Shown here one piece after another: positions 35,907 through 47,467 of a stretch of 64,000 nt of DNA. Each line of letters opens with the position of its first letter. The stretch's first letter is position 1. Source of the DNA: Prochlorococcus marinus XMU1405 (GTDB taxonomy: Bacteria > Cyanobacteriota > Cyanobacteriia > PCC-6307 > Cyanobiaceae). Position numbers and translations under genes: made by a program. Below the pieces are notes generated by a model. The model did no database searches. It saw only the letters and a program-made list of their open reading frames with translations, and was not told where the DNA came from. The stretch is from the NCBI RefSeq assembly GCF_017696275.1, contig NZ_JAAORF010000003.1, positions 496,001 through 560,000 on the forward strand. Reading direction: 5' to 3'.

Positions 35907-37802
35907 TCATTCCACAGTTACACTTTTAGCTAAGTTTCTTGGTTGATCCACGTCAAGTCCTCTATGAGCTGCAATATGGTAACTCAATAATTGCAAAGGT
36001 ATTATGTTAAGTAAAGGTGAAATCCATTCATTAGAGGCAGGAACTTTCATTAAATAATCAAAAATTTCAGTTCCATTACATTCAGGAGCAATTCCAATTA
36101 AATAAGAATCTCTAGCTTTTGCTTCTTGGGCATTACTAATAACTTTATCAAAGACTTCACCGGGTGAGGCAATAGAAATTACAGGCACTTTTTTATCTAA
36201 CAAAGCGATTGGACCATGTTTCATTTCACCAGCTGGATATCCAGCTGCATGTATGTAACTAATTTCTTTGAGTTTTAAAGCGCCTTCAAGAGCAATAGGA
36301 TAATTTATACCTCTTCCTAAAAAGATAACATCTTTAATATTGAAAAAATCATGGGCTAGCTTTTCTGAAGATTCATTATGTTGCTCTAAAAGATCCTCTA
36401 TTAATGGAGGCAATTTTATAAGTTCAGTTATTAATTTATTGATTTCATCTGAGCTTTGACTAGCTTTAATTTCTGCAAATTTTATCGCTAATCCATAAAA
36501 AGAAAGTAATTGAGCAAAAAAAGTTTTTGTTGCTGCAACTCCCACTTCTATCCCTGCAGAAATATCAATTATATTTTGAACCTGCCTTCCTATGGAGCTC
36601 TCTTTTCTATTTGTTATTGCAATAAGGTTAGGCTTAAAATTTTTATCTTCAATCGAAGACCTTCTTTTAATTTCCATATCGATAGCTGCAATTGTATCAG
36701 CAGTTTCTCCAGACTGAGTGACTCCAATAGTTAATGTGTTTGGGAGTAGTGGAGGTGGTGAATATCGAAATTCACTTGCATAAAAGACGTTTGTGGGGAT
36801 ACCTGAAAATTGTTCTAACAAATAGCTACCCACCATTGCAGCATGTTTGCTTGTACCACAAGCAATAATTTCAATTCTTTCAATTGATTCAAAAAACTTT
36901 GTATCAAAAGGATAATTAATTTGATATTGGCCATCTTCTAATTTTTGAATTAAGTAATTTTCCAACCAGTTTTTTGCAGTCTGTGGCTGATCATATATCT
37001 CTTTCAACATGTAATGTTTAAATTTCTTCTTATCCATTATTTGTTCTGAGACTTTTAGAGAAACTGGATTTCGATATTGTCTCTCATTGTTTGTGTCATA
37101 TATTTCTATTCCAAGGGGAGTCAACAAAGCTATTTCTTCATCCTCCATAGGTAAAATAATATTTGTAAAATTTGCAATAGCTGGAGTATCACTTGCACAA
37201 ATAAATTCTCCTTCTCCCAAACCAATAATCAAAGGTGCTTGTCTTCTTGCAACTACCAGAGATGTTGGAGCATCAGACCATAAAACGGCTAGGGCATAAG
37301 ACCCTTCTAAGTCAGATATTACATTTCTCACAGCAACTAATAATGTTGAGCCATTATTCTCAAGGTTAAGTTTACTTAAAGTATTTAATTCTCTTTTAAT
37401 TAGATGAGGAATTACCTCTGTATCCGTATCAGAATTGAAAATAATACCCTCTTTTTCTAATTTATTTTTTAAGTCTTGGAAATTTTCAATAATCCCATTT
37501 TGAACAACCGCTATTGTTCCTGAACTATCGATATGAGGATGGGCATTTTTAACCTCAGGTTTTCCATGAGTTGCCCATCTAGTATGACCTATACCCACAG
37601 TTCCTGGAATATTATCATCGTTAAGATTATTTATTAAGTTCTTAAGTTTTCCCTCTGCTTTGTTACAAGTAATAGAATTAGTTTCAGAATTGATTATTGC
37701 AATACCTGCTGAATCATATCCTCTATATTCGAGTTTTTCTAAGCCATTAATTAATAATGGTAAAGCTTTTTTATAACCAGTTACAGCAACTATTCCACAC
37801 AT
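35907..37802 (-). CDS. glmS: Glutamine-fructose-6-phosphate aminotransferase
   Basis: GlmS makes glucosamine-6-phosphate from fructose-6-phosphate and glutamine, the first step to UDP-GlcNAc for peptidoglycan. I choose the ATG at 37802 and not the one 18 nt upstream because the mature enzyme must begin with the nucleophile Cys: MCGIVAVTGY. The protein then has 631 residues. It has the glutaminase motifs EYRGYDSAGIAI, GHTRWATHG, and in the two SIS domains GTSKHAAMVGSYLLE, TQSGETADTIAA and the C-terminal DQPRNLAKSVTVE. No glmS ribozyme is expected or seen. Confidence 0.97.
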   Translation of the reverse strand: MCGIVAVTGYKKALPLLINGLEKLEYRGYDSAGIAIINSETNSITCNKAEGKLKNLINNLNDDNIPGTVGIGHTRWATHGKPEVKNAHPHIDSSGTIAVVQNGIIENFQDLKNKLEKEGIIFNSDTDTEVIPHLIKRELNTLSKLNLENNGSTLLVAVRNVISDLEGSYALAVLWSDAPTSLVVARRQAPLIIGLGEGEFICASDTPAIANFTNIILPMEDEEIALLTPLGIEIYDTNNERQYRNPVSLKVSEQIMDKKKFKHYMLKEIYDQPQTAKNWLENYLIQKLEDGQYQINYPFDTKFFESIERIEIIACGTSKHAAMVGSYLLEQFSGIPTNVFYASEFRYSPPPLLPNTLTIGVTQSGETADTIAAIDMEIKRRSSIEDKNFKPNLIAITNRKESSIGRQVQNIIDISAGIEVGVAATKTFFAQLLSFYGLAIKFAEIKASQSSDEINKLITELIKLPPLIEDLLEQHNESSEKLAHDFFNIKDVIFLGRGINYPIALEGALKLKEISYIHAAGYPAGEMKHGPIALLDKKVPVISIASPGEVFDKVISNAQEAKARDSYLIGIAPECNGTEIFDYLMKVPASNEWISPLLNIIPLQLLSYHIAAHRGLDVDQPRNLAKSVTVE

Positions 37803-37883
37803 ACGATGATTTTTTTTCAATTATATTTGAAAAAAAATAAGTATTTTTAAAACATGGACTCTCTTAAAACTGCACTATATCAG

Positions 37884-38171
<288 letters not shown>

Positions 38172-38262
38172 TTACAAAGAAATTAAAAAAATTAAGATAT
38201 GCTTCACTCTTGTTAACTCTAGGGCATAAAATCATATAGATAATTAGTAATTTCCATAAACT

Positions 38263-38502
38263 ATGTCACAAGAAATCCTAGAAAAAGTTTGTTCTATTGT
38301 TTCAGAACAATTAAGTGTTGAAGCAGGAGAAGTCAAATCAGATTCAAATTTCCAAAATGATTTGGGTGCTGATTCTCTTGATACCGTTGAATTAGTCATG
38401 GCTCTTGAAGAAGCATTTGATATTGAAATACCTGATGAAGCAGCTGAAGGAATCGCAACTGTTGGCGATGCAGTAAAATTCATCGAAGAAAAAAAAGGTT
38501 AG
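38263..38502 (+). CDS. acpP: Acyl carrier protein
   Basis: AcpP carries acyl intermediates on a phosphopantetheine arm. The 79-residue acidic protein has the attachment motif [16 protein letters not shown] with Ser at about residue 39. An opposite-strand open frame over the same region is a shadow. It is followed by fabF after 6 nt, the usual acpP-fabF pair of fatty acid synthesis, and probably by tkt in the same transcript. Confidence 0.98.
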   Translation: MSQEILEKVCSIVSEQLSVEAGEVKSDSNFQNDLGADSLDTVELVMALEEAFDIEIPDEAAEGIATVGDAVKFIEEKKG

Positions 38503-38508
38503 TAAAGG

Positions 38509-39753
38509 ATGCCAAATTTCCATCGAGTAGTTATTACAGGTATTGGAGCCGTAACTCCAATTGGTAATAACATTGATGAATATTTAGTCAGTCTTCAAAA
38601 AGGTACTAATGGGGTTTCAGATATTACTCTCTTTAATCCCGAACACCATCCTTGCAAATTTGCAGCAGAAGTTAAAAATCTTCAATCTGAAAATTTTATT
38701 GAAGCTAAAGAATCCAAAAGATGGGATCGTTTTTCCCAGTTTGGAGTTATTGCTGCAAAGCAAGCCTTTAGTGATTCTGGACTTGAAATTACTGAATCTA
38801 ATTCATCAAGAATTGGAGTAATTATTGGCTCAGGTGTTGGAGGCTTACTAACTATGGAAAGTCAAGCTCAAATGCTCAGTAATAAAGGACCTAGAAGAGT
38901 AAGTCCATTTACAGTCCCAATGATGATTCCAAACATGGCAACTGGATTAGCTGCTATTGCTTTGGGTGCAAAAGGACCAAGTTCCTCTGTTTCAACCGCC
39001 TGTGCTGCCGGTTCAAATGCAATTGGTGATTCTTTTAGATTACTTCAACTTGGAAAGGCAGATGCAATGATCTGTGGAGGAGCTGAAGCAAGTATTACTC
39101 CTCTCGGCGTAGCTGGTTTTGCTAGTGCCAAAGCTCTTTCTTTTAGAAATGAAAGTCCCCAAACTGCTAGCAGACCTTTTGATGCAGAAAGAGATGGCTT
39201 TGTTATAGGAGAGGGATCTGGAATTCTTGTTTTAGAAACTTTAGAAAATGCACAAAAAAGAAATGCAAGAATTTATGCAGAAATAATTGGATATGGCACA
39301 ACATGTGATGCTCATCACATTACTGCTCCATCTCCAGGCGGCGTTGGAGGAGCTGAAGCTATAAAACTAGCAATTGAAGACGCCTCTCTCAGCCTTGAAA
39401 AAGTTGATTACATAAATGCTCATGGAACGAGTACATCAGCCAATGACAAAAATGAAACTTCTGCAATTAAATCAATATTTAAAGACAGATCTTACCTTAT
39501 TCCTGTAAGCTCTACTAAGTCGATGACTGGTCATCTCTTAGGAGGTTCAGGAGGTATAGAAGCTGTAGCTTGTATACTTTCTTTGACACATAATTTTATC
39601 CCTCCTACAATTAACTACGTCAATCCAGATCCTGATTGCGATCTTGATTATGTACCAAATAATGCAAGAGAAGCTCAATTAGGAGTCGCTCTTTCTAATT
39701 CCTTCGGCTTTGGTGGTCATAATGTTTGCCTTGCTTTCAGCAAAATGAATTGA
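38509..39753 (+). CDS. fabF: Beta-ketoacyl-ACP synthase II
   Basis: FabF condenses malonyl-ACP with acyl-ACP in chain elongation. The 414-residue protein begins [14 protein letters not shown] and has the catalytic Cys in [15 protein letters not shown], the two catalytic His in [14 protein letters not shown] and [15 protein letters not shown], and the final [14 protein letters not shown]. Length and motifs are typical. It is 6 nt downstream of acpP and 43 nt upstream of tkt. Confidence 0.98.
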   Translation: MPNFHRVVITGIGAVTPIGNNIDEYLVSLQKGTNGVSDITLFNPEHHPCKFAAEVKNLQSENFIEAKESKRWDRFSQFGVIAAKQAFSDSGLEITESNSSRIGVIIGSGVGGLLTMESQAQMLSNKGPRRVSPFTVPMMIPNMATGLAAIALGAKGPSSSVSTACAAGSNAIGDSFRLLQLGKADAMICGGAEASITPLGVAGFASAKALSFRNESPQTASRPFDAERDGFVIGEGSGILVLETLENAQKRNARIYAEIIGYGTTCDAHHITAPSPGGVGGAEAIKLAIEDASLSLEKVDYINAHGTSTSANDKNETSAIKSIFKDRSYLIPVSSTKSMTGHLLGGSGGIEAVACILSLTHNFIPPTINYVNPDPDCDLDYVPNNAREAQLGVALSNSFGFGGHNVCLAFSKMN

Positions 39754-39796
39754 TGACAACCAATTCTGTATTTCCAACTTACCTAATTTAAAAACA

Positions 39797-41803
39797 ATGG
39801 TCGCTGCATCTGTTTCATTAGAATCACTTTGTGTAAATAGTATAAGAATGCTTGCTGTAGATGCAGTAAATAAATCTAATAGTGGCCATCCTGGTTTACC
39901 AATGGGATGTGCTCCTATGGGTTATGCACTATGGCAAAACATACTCAATCACAATCCAAACAATCCAAAATGGTTTAACAGAGATCGTTTTGTATTGTCA
40001 GCTGGTCATGGCTGTATGTTGTTATATTCTTTGCTTCATCTGACAGGATATAAATCAGTTTCAATAGAAGATATTAAAGAATTTAGACAATGGGGATCCA
40101 AAACTCCAGGTCATCCAGAAACATTTGAAACTGAAGGAGTTGAAGTTACAGCAGGGCCTCTAGGAGCAGGAATTTCTAATGCAGTTGGTTTAGCAATAGC
40201 TGAAACTCACTTAGCAGCTAAATTTAATAAGCCTGATTGCAATATCGTGGATCATTATACATACGTCATTATGGGTGACGGTTGCAATCAAGAAGGTATC
40301 GCATCAGAGGCTTGTTCATTAGCTGGCCATCTTAAGCTTGGAAAATTAATTGCTCTTTATGACGATAATCAAATTACAATTGATGGGAGAACTGATGTTT
40401 CCTTCACCGAAGACGTTTTAAAAAGATATGAAGCTTATGGATGGCATGTTCAACATGTTGAAGATGGAAATCATGATATTAAAGGAATCACTGAAGCTAT
40501 TGAAAAAGCAAAATTGATTACTGACAAGCCCTCAATAATCAAAATTTCTACGACCATCGGGTATGGTTCTCCTAATAAATCAGATACAGCTGGAATACAT
40601 GGGGCAGCAGTTGGAGAAGAGGAAGCAATATTAACAAGAGAGTTTTTGAATTGGGAATATCCTCCCTTTGAAATACCAGATGAAGTGTACAAGCATTTTA
40701 GACAATCAATAAACAAAGGCGAAAACTTAGAGAGAGATTGGAATTCTAGATTTGAAGAATATCAAAAAAAATATCCCTCTGAAGGATCAGAGTTAAGCAG
40801 AATGTTAAAGGGCCAATTACCTGAGAGTTGGGACTCAGATCTACCCTCTTATACGCCTGATGATAAAGGTTTAGCCACCAGAAAGCATTCGCAAATATGT
40901 TTAGGTGCTCTTGGCCCTAACTTGCCTGAATTAATTGGTGGATCAGCAGATTTAACTCATTCTAACTACACAGATATCAAAGGAGAAACTGGATCATTCC
41001 AGTCTCATAGCCCTGAAAAAAGATATTTACATTTTGGCGTACGAGAACATGCCATGGCAGCAGTACTTAATGGTATCGCATACCACAATAGCGGTCTTAT
41101 TCCTTATGGGGGAACCTTCCTTGTTTTCGCCGATTATATGAGAGGTTCCATGAGGCTCTCAGCACTTAGCGAATTAGGAGTTATCTATGTACTAACTCAT
41201 GATTCAATTGGTGTAGGAGAAGATGGTCCAACTCATCAACCTATTGAAACTATCCCTTCTCTTCGTGCCATGCCTAATATGCTAGTTTTTAGACCAGGAG
41301 ATGGGAATGAGACCAGTGGAGCTTATAAGCTTGCTATCGAAAATCGAAAAAGACCTTCTGCCCTTTGTTTAAGTAGACAAGGTATGCCTAATCAAGAAAA
41401 TACCTCGATAGAAAAAGTGGCATTAGGAGGATATATAGTTTCTGATTGCGAAGGAACACCCGATTTAATATTTATTGGGACTGGAAGTGAACTAAATCTT
41501 TGCATTGAAGCAAGTAAAGAGATCTCAAACTTAGGTAAAAAAACTAGAGTTGTCTCTATGCCTTGCGTAGAACTTTTCGAAGAACAAGAAGAATCTTACA
41601 AAGAAAGTGTTTTACCTAGTAATGTAACCAAGAGAGTTGTAGTAGAAGCTGCACATTCATTTGGTTGGCACAAATATACAGGTTTTGAAGGGATTTGTAT
41701 TACTATGGATAGATTTGGTGCATCAGCACCAGGTGGAGAATGTATGAAAAATTTTGGATTTACAGTTGAAAACGTTGTTAATAAGACGAAAGAAATTCTA
41801 TAA
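39797..41803 (+). CDS. tkt: Transketolase
   Basis: Transketolase moves two-carbon units in the Calvin cycle and pentose phosphate pathway, so it is central to carbon fixation here. The 668-residue protein shows [34 protein letters not shown], the thiamine-diphosphate motif [14 protein letters not shown] through DDNQITIDG, and the pyrimidine-domain motif [16 protein letters not shown] with catalytic Glu. Location after acpP-fabF suggests co-transcription. The convergent thiC stop is 12 nt away. The adjacent thiC makes the thiamine precursor this enzyme's cofactor needs (observation only). Confidence 0.98.
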   Translation: MVAASVSLESLCVNSIRMLAVDAVNKSNSGHPGLPMGCAPMGYALWQNILNHNPNNPKWFNRDRFVLSAGHGCMLLYSLLHLTGYKSVSIEDIKEFRQWGSKTPGHPETFETEGVEVTAGPLGAGISNAVGLAIAETHLAAKFNKPDCNIVDHYTYVIMGDGCNQEGIASEACSLAGHLKLGKLIALYDDNQITIDGRTDVSFTEDVLKRYEAYGWHVQHVEDGNHDIKGITEAIEKAKLITDKPSIIKISTTIGYGSPNKSDTAGIHGAAVGEEEAILTREFLNWEYPPFEIPDEVYKHFRQSINKGENLERDWNSRFEEYQKKYPSEGSELSRMLKGQLPESWDSDLPSYTPDDKGLATRKHSQICLGALGPNLPELIGGSADLTHSNYTDIKGETGSFQSHSPEKRYLHFGVREHAMAAVLNGIAYHNSGLIPYGGTFLVFADYMRGSMRLSALSELGVIYVLTHDSIGVGEDGPTHQPIETIPSLRAMPNMLVFRPGDGNETSGAYKLAIENRKRPSALCLSRQGMPNQENTSIEKVALGGYIVSDCEGTPDLIFIGTGSELNLCIEASKEISNLGKKTRVVSMPCVELFEEQEESYKESVLPSNVTKRVVVEAAHSFGWHKYTGFEGICITMDRFGASAPGGECMKNFGFTVENVVNKTKEIL

Positions 41804-41815
41804 GTATATTGATAA

Positions 41816-43186
41816 CTAAACTGAAGTATTACATTCCTTAAGCTTATCTTGAAGTTGATCAAGAGATTCATCAGAAATTTTTGAATTCATTGGGCAATGT
41901 TTCGGTCCACACATAGAGCAAAACTCGGCCTTTTTAAATATTTCTTCTGGTAATGTCTCATCATGGTATTGCTTTGCTCTTTCTGGATCTAATGAAAGTT
42001 CGAATTGTTTATTCCAATCAAAATTATATCTTGCATGACTAAGTTCATCATCTCTATCACGAGCTCCAGCTCGATGTCTCGCAATGTCAGCAGCATGAGC
42101 AGCTATTTTATAAGCGATTAATCCTTCTCTTACATCTTCTGCATTTGGGAGGCCAAGATGTTCTTTGGGGGTTACATAACACAACATAGATGTCCCGTAC
42201 CAACCTGCCATCGCTGCTCCAATAGCACTTGATATATGATCGTAACCAGGAGATATATCCGTTACTAATGGGCCAAGCACATAGAAGGGTGCTTCTGAAC
42301 ACTCCTCCATTTGCTTTCTCACATTAAATTCAATTTGGTCCATAGGTACATGACCAGGACCCTCAACCATTACTTGAACATTATGCTCCCATGCTCTTCG
42401 AGTAAGCTCGCCTAGGGTCTTCAATTCAGCTAGCTGAGCATCATCAGAAGCATCATGTAAACAACCAGGTCTAAGTGAATCTCCTAAAGAAAAAGTACAA
42501 TCATATTTTTTAAAGATCTCACAAATATCATCAAACCTTGTATACAGTGGATTTTGCTTAAAATGATGTAACATCCATTGAGCTAAGATGCCTCCCCCTC
42601 TACTTACAATCCCAGTAATTCTTCCTTTAACTTTTGGTAGATGTTCTATTAATAATCCTGCATGAATAGTTTGATAATCGACACCCTGCTTGCAATGTTT
42701 GTCAATAATATGAAGAAAATCATCTTCAGTTAATCTATCTATTGAACCATGTACACTTTCTAAAGCTTGGTATACAGGGACTGTACCTATCGGAACAGGA
42801 GATTCATTAATAATAGCTTTCCTCACTTCATCTAAATTTACTCCTCCAGTAGAAAGATCCATAACAGTATCAGCACCGTATTTAACAGCTAGCTTGAGCT
42901 TCTCGACTTCTTCGTTAATATCACTTGCATTAGGGGAAGCACCAATATTTGCATTAACTTTGCATCTAGAGGCAATACCTATTGACATTGGTTCAAGATT
43001 CAAATGATTAATATTAGCTGGAATGATTAATCTTCCTCTTGCCACTTCCTCCATTATTAAAGAAGCCGGAAGATTTTCTTTTTTTGCGACAAAATCCATT
43101 TCTTCAGTGATATGTCCGTTCCTGGCAAAATTCATCTGTGTAACATTTTCCCCTCCAATGCGAGGCTTGATCCATGAACTTCTCAT
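41816..43186 (-). CDS. thiC: Phosphomethylpyrimidine synthase
   Basis: ThiC, a radical SAM-type enzyme, turns aminoimidazole ribotide into HMP phosphate for thiamine. The 456-residue protein has [49 protein letters not shown] (about 310-345) and the atypical C-terminal cluster motif [11 protein letters not shown] near residue 430. It is the shorter form without the long N-terminal domain of the proteobacterial enzyme. Its leader contains a TPP riboswitch (43235-43316), so expression should fall when thiamine diphosphate is plentiful. The product of purM in this window lies just before the shared intermediate. Confidence 0.98.
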   Translation of the reverse strand: MRSSWIKPRIGGENVTQMNFARNGHITEEMDFVAKKENLPASLIMEEVARGRLIIPANINHLNLEPMSIGIASRCKVNANIGASPNASDINEEVEKLKLAVKYGADTVMDLSTGGVNLDEVRKAIINESPVPIGTVPVYQALESVHGSIDRLTEDDFLHIIDKHCKQGVDYQTIHAGLLIEHLPKVKGRITGIVSRGGGILAQWMLHHFKQNPLYTRFDDICEIFKKYDCTFSLGDSLRPGCLHDASDDAQLAELKTLGELTRRAWEHNVQVMVEGPGHVPMDQIEFNVRKQMEECSEAPFYVLGPLVTDISPGYDHISSAIGAAMAGWYGTSMLCYVTPKEHLGLPNAEDVREGLIAYKIAAHAADIARHRAGARDRDDELSHARYNFDWNKQFELSLDPERAKQYHDETLPEEIFKKAEFCSMCGPKHCPMNSKISDESLDQLQDKLKECNTSV

Positions 43187-43234
43187 AAATTTATAAAATT
43201 TTTAAAAGTGTTCTAACTAAAGTTCGATCAAATT

Positions 43235-43316
43235 TCCACTTCCCTGTATCAGGATTAATGATTCAGGTTCAAAGGGTATGATCTCAGCTAAGTTAAATTT
43301 CTTAGCACCCCTAGTA
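43235..43316 (-). promoter_or_regulatory. TPP riboswitch (THI element) ahead of thiC
   Basis: On the minus strand the leader reads ACTAGGGGTGC, then GCTGAGATCATACCC, then TTTGAACCTGA and a final ATACAGGGAAG. These are the conserved blocks of the TPP riboswitch in the right order: the CUGAGA and ACCC-GAACCUGA core, and the 3' arm. About 50 nt separate it from the thiC ATG. Ends are approximate. It should sense thiamine diphosphate. Confidence 0.93.
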
Positions 43317-43382
43317 TTTATTTATTCATAGCTCTTTTCTAAAAAATAGTCATCACATATTACGTAAAAATAAATAAAAATT

Positions 43383-43598
43383 TTATTTAACTTTTTGATA
43401 AGTCTTTATTTTTTTTAAAATATTCTTCCTATCTAACTTTCTTCTTATACCTTTCTCAAAAATTATTGAGATCCCCATTAAACCAATAGGCAAATAAAAA
43501 ATTTTCTTTGAATTTTCCCTGAATATTAGGCCAATAACGGATATAAGGATCATTACAGGAGCAACAAAAGATAGTATCAATCCTTTACTAATTTTCAT
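43383..43598 (-). CDS. Small membrane protein
   Basis: The 71-residue protein has two hydrophobic helices (about residues 6-26 and 34-49) and a strongly basic C-terminus (RRKLDRKNILKKIKTYQK). I recall small cyanobacterial proteins with this layout in a DUF family (possibly DUF3188), but without a search this stays tentative. It lies 5 nt downstream of the M20 amidohydrolase gene on the same strand and upstream of the thiC riboswitch leader, so it is probably the last gene of the ruvB-TPR-amidohydrolase unit. Confidence 0.68.
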   Translation of the reverse strand: MKISKGLILSFVAPVMILISVIGLIFRENSKKIFYLPIGLMGISIIFEKGIRRKLDRKNILKKIKTYQKVK

Positions 43599-43603
43599 TT
43601 ATC

Positions 43604-44779
43604 TTATGTATTAATTATTTCATTATTTAATTTTACTATGGACTCTGTTATTACTTTAATTCCAATAGCAATAGCTCTTTCATCTGGATCAAATTTGGAA
43701 CTGTGCAGAGGGGCACATCCATTTGAACTAGAAACGCCTAGTCTAAACATAGCTCCAGGAACCTCATTCAAAAACTCAGCGAAATCTTCAGCGCCTAAAG
43801 ATGGTTTTTGTAATTCGATAACGTTTTTTTGACCCAAAACCTTAATTCCCGCATCTCTGAGGACTCTATTAATTTCAGAATTATTATTTACTGGTGGAGT
43901 AATTTCTCTAAAAATTATTTTTGCATCAGCTCCACAACTATTAGCTAAAGAACATATATTTTCATTGAGCCAATTACCAATATTCTTAAATAATTTAAGA
44001 TTTGTGCATCTAACTGTTCCAATTAAATTAACTTTTTCTGCAAGAACATTGAAAGCATTTCCACCATTAATTTTGCCAAAAGTTATTACAACAGGATCTA
44101 AAGGATCTAACTTCCTTGTTATTAATTCTTGAATTCCAGAGATAACTTTAGAGGCCACCCAAATAGCATCAACCCCTTCATGAGGTCGAGCACCATGGCC
44201 TGATTTTCCTTTAATCTCTACTTTAAGTTCGCCAGCTGCCGCGGTTAAGCTTCCCTCTTTAATCCCAATGGTACCTACAGATAAATCAGGATAGACATGG
44301 ACTCCCAAAATATAATTTAAACCATTAGTTGCACCATCATTTATCATCCATCTGGCTCCACTAGCAATTTCTTCAGCAGGCTGAAAAATGATCCTAATTC
44401 CACAATTAAGTTTTAAATCCTTCAAAATTTTTGCTACCCCCAAACCAATAGATATATGTAAATCATGACCACAAGCATGCATAACACCATCCACTTTTGA
44501 AGAAAAACTTAATTTAGTTTCCTCGAATATCGGTAAAGCATCCATATCTACTCTTAAGCCTATAATGCCCTTCTCTGGGGGGCCAAAATCTGCTATAACA
44601 CCAGTTCTACCTATAGATTCAGTAACATTCCAACCAATATTTTTTAAATAACCACTTATCAAAATCGCGGTTTGATTTTCAAGTCCACTTAATTCCGGGT
44701 GTGCATGTATGTGTCTTCTTAAATTAATTAATTCACTATTAAACGAATCAATTTTTTTAAAAAACTGATCTCTATTCAT
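43604..44779 (-). CDS. M20-family metal-dependent amidohydrolase
   Basis: The 391-residue protein belongs to the M20D peptidase/amidohydrolase family (hippurate and IAA-amino acid hydrolases). It has RRHIHAHPELSG at the N-terminus, the metal ligands in RVDMDALPI, HACGHDLHISIGLG and FQPAEEIASGARWMI, GVHVYPDLSVG and a final ligand His in APLHSSKFDPDE. Residue pattern for both zinc or manganese sites is complete. It hydrolyses N-acyl amino acids in relatives; the true substrate is unknown. It overlaps the stop of the upstream TPR gene by 8 nt. Confidence 0.93.
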   Translation of the reverse strand: MNRDQFFKKIDSFNSELINLRRHIHAHPELSGLENQTAILISGYLKNIGWNVTESIGRTGVIADFGPPEKGIIGLRVDMDALPIFEETKLSFSSKVDGVMHACGHDLHISIGLGVAKILKDLKLNCGIRIIFQPAEEIASGARWMINDGATNGLNYILGVHVYPDLSVGTIGIKEGSLTAAAGELKVEIKGKSGHGARPHEGVDAIWVASKVISGIQELITRKLDPLDPVVITFGKINGGNAFNVLAEKVNLIGTVRCTNLKLFKNIGNWLNENICSLANSCGADAKIIFREITPPVNNNSEINRVLRDAGIKVLGQKNVIELQKPSLGAEDFAEFLNEVPGAMFRLGVSSSNGCAPLHSSKFDPDERAIAIGIKVITESIVKLNNEIINT

Positions 44780-45584
44780 CTACTTTCTTTAAATTGATAA
44801 AATTCATTAAATCTTTAGTTGGCTTTGGAGGCCATCTTCTTACTTTTATTAACCATTCTTCATCACTATACCTAGGATCTATTTCAGATACTGCTATCCA
44901 ATAACTCTCTGCTTGACCATACTCGCCCTTTGACCAATTCAAAGCTGTTAAAGCTGCCCTAGAATCTGCAAAAGTTGGATAACGTCTAATTAATTTTTTT
45001 AATTCTTTTTCAGATTCATCAATATTTCCCAACTGGTAATTTGCTAGAGCCAAACTCGATCTTGCCATAGCAAATCCAGGATTATACAAAGCAGCTTTTG
45101 AAAATAAATCTCTAGCTAGTTCCCATTGAGAAGTAGAGCCTTCAACATTAGCCAAATTATATAGTGCAGAGAAATTTTTACTATCTTGCGAAATAACAAA
45201 CAAATAATCTTTCTTAGCTTGCGACCATAGACCTAATGCTTCCTCTGCTATACCTCTATTAATGTAAGGATCTATTTCACTAGGATTTAAACTTATTGCC
45301 TTATTCTGGTCATCTATTGATCCCTCTAAATCTCCTATAACAAGTCTTACATTTCCTCTATTACTCAAACCTGCCGCATCATCAGGATAAGATTCTAGAT
45401 ATTGATTCCATTCTTGCAACGCGAGATTAAATTTTCCGCCTGAACTTAAATCTAATGCATTCTTAAACAAATCCTTCCTCAAAGATATTGAATAGCATGG
45501 AGCAATATAAAAAATATTGACAAAAACTAAAAACAATACAAAACAAACTTTCAATTTTCTAAAAGTTATCATTTTTTGAATCAA
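44772..45584 (-). CDS. TPR-repeat protein with signal peptide
   Basis: The 270-residue protein starts with a hydrophobic stretch (residues 13-30, ending PCYS) that may be a signal peptide or lipoprotein signal, and then has about four to five TPR units (for example [70 protein letters not shown]). It is likely a scaffold at the periplasmic or lumenal side of a membrane. Two ATGs (45584 and 45572) are possible. Both lie inside the end of ruvB, so translation is coupled. Homologues near photosystem or envelope complexes are known, but no partner can be named here. Confidence 0.87.
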   Translation of the reverse strand: MIQKMITFRKLKVCFVLFLVFVNIFYIAPCYSISLRKDLFKNALDLSSGGKFNLALQEWNQYLESYPDDAAGLSNRGNVRLVIGDLEGSIDDQNKAISLNPSEIDPYINRGIAEEALGLWSQAKKDYLFVISQDSKNFSALYNLANVEGSTSQWELARDLFSKAALYNPGFAMARSSLALANYQLGNIDESEKELKKLIRRYPTFADSRAALTALNWSKGEYGQAESYWIAVSEIDPRYSDEEWLIKVRRWPPKPTKDLMNFINLKKVDE

Positions 45585-46617
45585 TGTAATTTTTCCCTAA
45601 AGCAGTAAGCAATCTTCCTCTAGGAGTTCTCGTAAGGAAACCAATTTGAATTAAATATGGTTCAACTACAAATTCTAACATTGAGGAATCATCACCCAAT
45701 CCGGCTGCAATTGTATCGAGACCAGTTGGAATACTATTGTTTTGATTTAAAAAAGATAAATATTTTCTATCGAGAGAATCCAATCCTTTTTCATCTATTT
45801 GATAAGAATTTAAAACTTTTTTTATTAAATTCACTGAGATAAAATTCGTTTTTTTTACAACTTGAGCATAATCTCTAACTCTTCTTAAAAATCTCAAAGC
45901 AATTCTTGGAGTCCCTCGAGATATTTTTGCTAAATTAATAGATGCTGCATCATCTATATTCAGGTTTATTAATCGGGAGTAATTAACAATTATTTTTTTT
46001 AATTCATCATATGTATAAAATTCAAGTTTCTGAGATAATCCAAATCTATCTCTTAACGGGGCACTAATTGAGGCTAATTTAGTTGTCGCACCAATCAGAG
46101 TAAACTTGGGAAGATTAATAGTTCTGCAACGTGCTCCTCTATTAGCTCCCATAGTTAAATCTAGTCTAAAATCCTCCATTGCAGAATATAACAACTCTTC
46201 AGTTAACCTATTCAAGCGATGTATCTCATCGATAAATAAAACTTCACCCTCTTTTAAACCAAGAAGTAGCCCTACTATGTCTCTAGGTCTTTCAAATGCT
46301 GGAGCAGTAGCTATCTTGCATTTTGTATTCATTTCATGAGCTATCAACAATGCTAGGGTAGTCTTACCTAAACCAGGCGGTCCATACAAGAGAATATGCT
46401 CCAAAGGTTCTTTTCTATAGATTGAAGCATCTATAGCTATTCTTAAAGAAGACTTAAGATGATCTTGACCAATAAATTCTTTTAAATTAACAGGTCGAGC
46501 TAAATTTATATTATTTTTTATTTTTTCTTCTGGAATAATTTTTGAATCAACAAGCCTGAGCTCTGTTTTACCAGGAGCAAAGTCATTATCGCCTACATTA
46601 GAGGAAATTATTGCCAT
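45559..46617 (-). CDS. ruvB: Holliday junction branch-migration ATPase RuvB
   Basis: RuvB is the hexameric motor that drives branch migration with RuvA. The 352-residue protein has [18 protein letters not shown], Walker [17 protein letters not shown] near residue 70, Walker [30 protein letters not shown] and the C-terminal winged-helix segment [12 protein letters not shown]. Standard length for cyanobacteria. It is divergent from smpB across 50 nt and overlaps the TPR gene by up to 26 nt. Confidence 0.97.
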   Translation of the reverse strand: MAIISSNVGDNDFAPGKTELRLVDSKIIPEEKIKNNINLARPVNLKEFIGQDHLKSSLRIAIDASIYRKEPLEHILLYGPPGLGKTTLALLIAHEMNTKCKIATAPAFERPRDIVGLLLGLKEGEVLFIDEIHRLNRLTEELLYSAMEDFRLDLTMGANRGARCRTINLPKFTLIGATTKLASISAPLRDRFGLSQKLEFYTYDELKKIIVNYSRLINLNIDDAASINLAKISRGTPRIALRFLRRVRDYAQVVKKTNFISVNLIKKVLNSYQIDEKGLDSLDRKYLSFLNQNNSIPTGLDTIAAGLGDDSSMLEFVVEPYLIQIGFLTRTPRGRLLTALGKNYIDSKNDNF

Positions 46618-46667
46618 AATGAAAGGTTAATTGGAATTGTTCTGAGTAGAAAGATTTTTTTACTAAA

Positions 46668-47162
46668 ATGGCAAAAAATTCAAAAAAAAATCAAATCAAT
46701 AACAAAAAAGAAACTATTTTTAAACGTTTAGCGGAAAATAGATATGCAAAATTTCAGTATGAAATAGCAGAGACAATTGAAGCTGGAATTGAACTTTTAG
46801 GGACTGAAGTAAAGTCAATTAGAGACGGGAAAGCAAATCTTAGAGATGGATACTGCTCATTCAGAGATGGTGAGATTTTATTATTAAATGTTCACATTTC
46901 ACCACATAAAAATGTGGGATCTTATTTTAACCATGATCCATTAAGAAATAGAAAGTTACTACTAAATAAAAAAGAAATAATAAAACTAAAATCTAACACT
47001 GAAAAAAAAGGAATGACTATTGTTCCATTATCTCTTTATTTAAAAGGCTCATGGATAAAAGTAAATATTGGAGTAGGTAAAGGGAAAAAATTGCACGACA
47101 AAAGACAAACTGAAAAACAAAAAAGTATAAATAGGGAAATCAACTCTGCATTAAAAAGATAA
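46668..47162 (+). CDS. smpB: SsrA-binding protein SmpB
   Basis: SmpB binds tmRNA and directs it to stalled ribosomes. The 164-residue protein has [40 protein letters not shown] and ending [21 protein letters not shown] (both shown in the family's characteristic order, about residues 22-61 and 133-153). No ssrA gene is visible in the window. Two adjacent genes diverge from it (ruvB) and converge (47189), so it is monocistronic. Confidence 0.96.
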   Translation: MAKNSKKNQINNKKETIFKRLAENRYAKFQYEIAETIEAGIELLGTEVKSIRDGKANLRDGYCSFRDGEILLLNVHISPHKNVGSYFNHDPLRNRKLLLNKKEIIKLKSNTEKKGMTIVPLSLYLKGSWIKVNIGVGKGKKLHDKRQTEKQKSINREINSALKR

Positions 47163-47188
47163 ATTAGTATATTTCAAACTTCTTTTAA

Positions 47189-47437
47189 CTATGAATCCAA
47201 ACTTACTGAATTTGGAGGAGGAGAAGGATCTGGATCTGCGATTAACATATGTTGTAGGACAGTTTCTGGACGCTCACTATCTCTCCAGCGAATTTTATAC
47301 GCAGGCATTTTTGTACCTCTACTTGTAGTTTGCTCTACTGGTTCAATAACCCATCCTCTCCTAGATCGGCCTTGAGGATTTCTTTTTACTATTGCATCCG
47401 CGTGTTTGAAACGGAAACCAACACGTTCACCACTCAT
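47189..47437 (-). CDS. Small conserved hypothetical protein
   Basis: Unrecognised by name. The 82-residue soluble protein is basic, with GERVGFRFKHADAIVK, RGWVIEPVEQTTSRGTKMPAYKIRWRDSERPE and a proline-rich acidic tail (DPDPSPPPN). The pattern looks like a small beta-barrel, SH3-like domain, and I recall cyanobacterial relatives. It is 30 nt downstream of lysS on the same strand and may be transcribed with it. Codon use supports coding. Confidence 0.7.
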   Translation of the reverse strand: MSGERVGFRFKHADAIVKRNPQGRSRRGWVIEPVEQTTSRGTKMPAYKIRWRDSERPETVLQHMLIADPDPSPPPNSVSLDS

Positions 47438-47467
47438 TTAAAAAAATTTCGTATTGGATCAATTAAT

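Noticed and set aside
38244-38483. 79-codon minus-strand frame opposite acpP
   Set aside because: It is a mirror of the acpP coding sequence, full of Ser/Ala from antisense codons, and acpP is certain.
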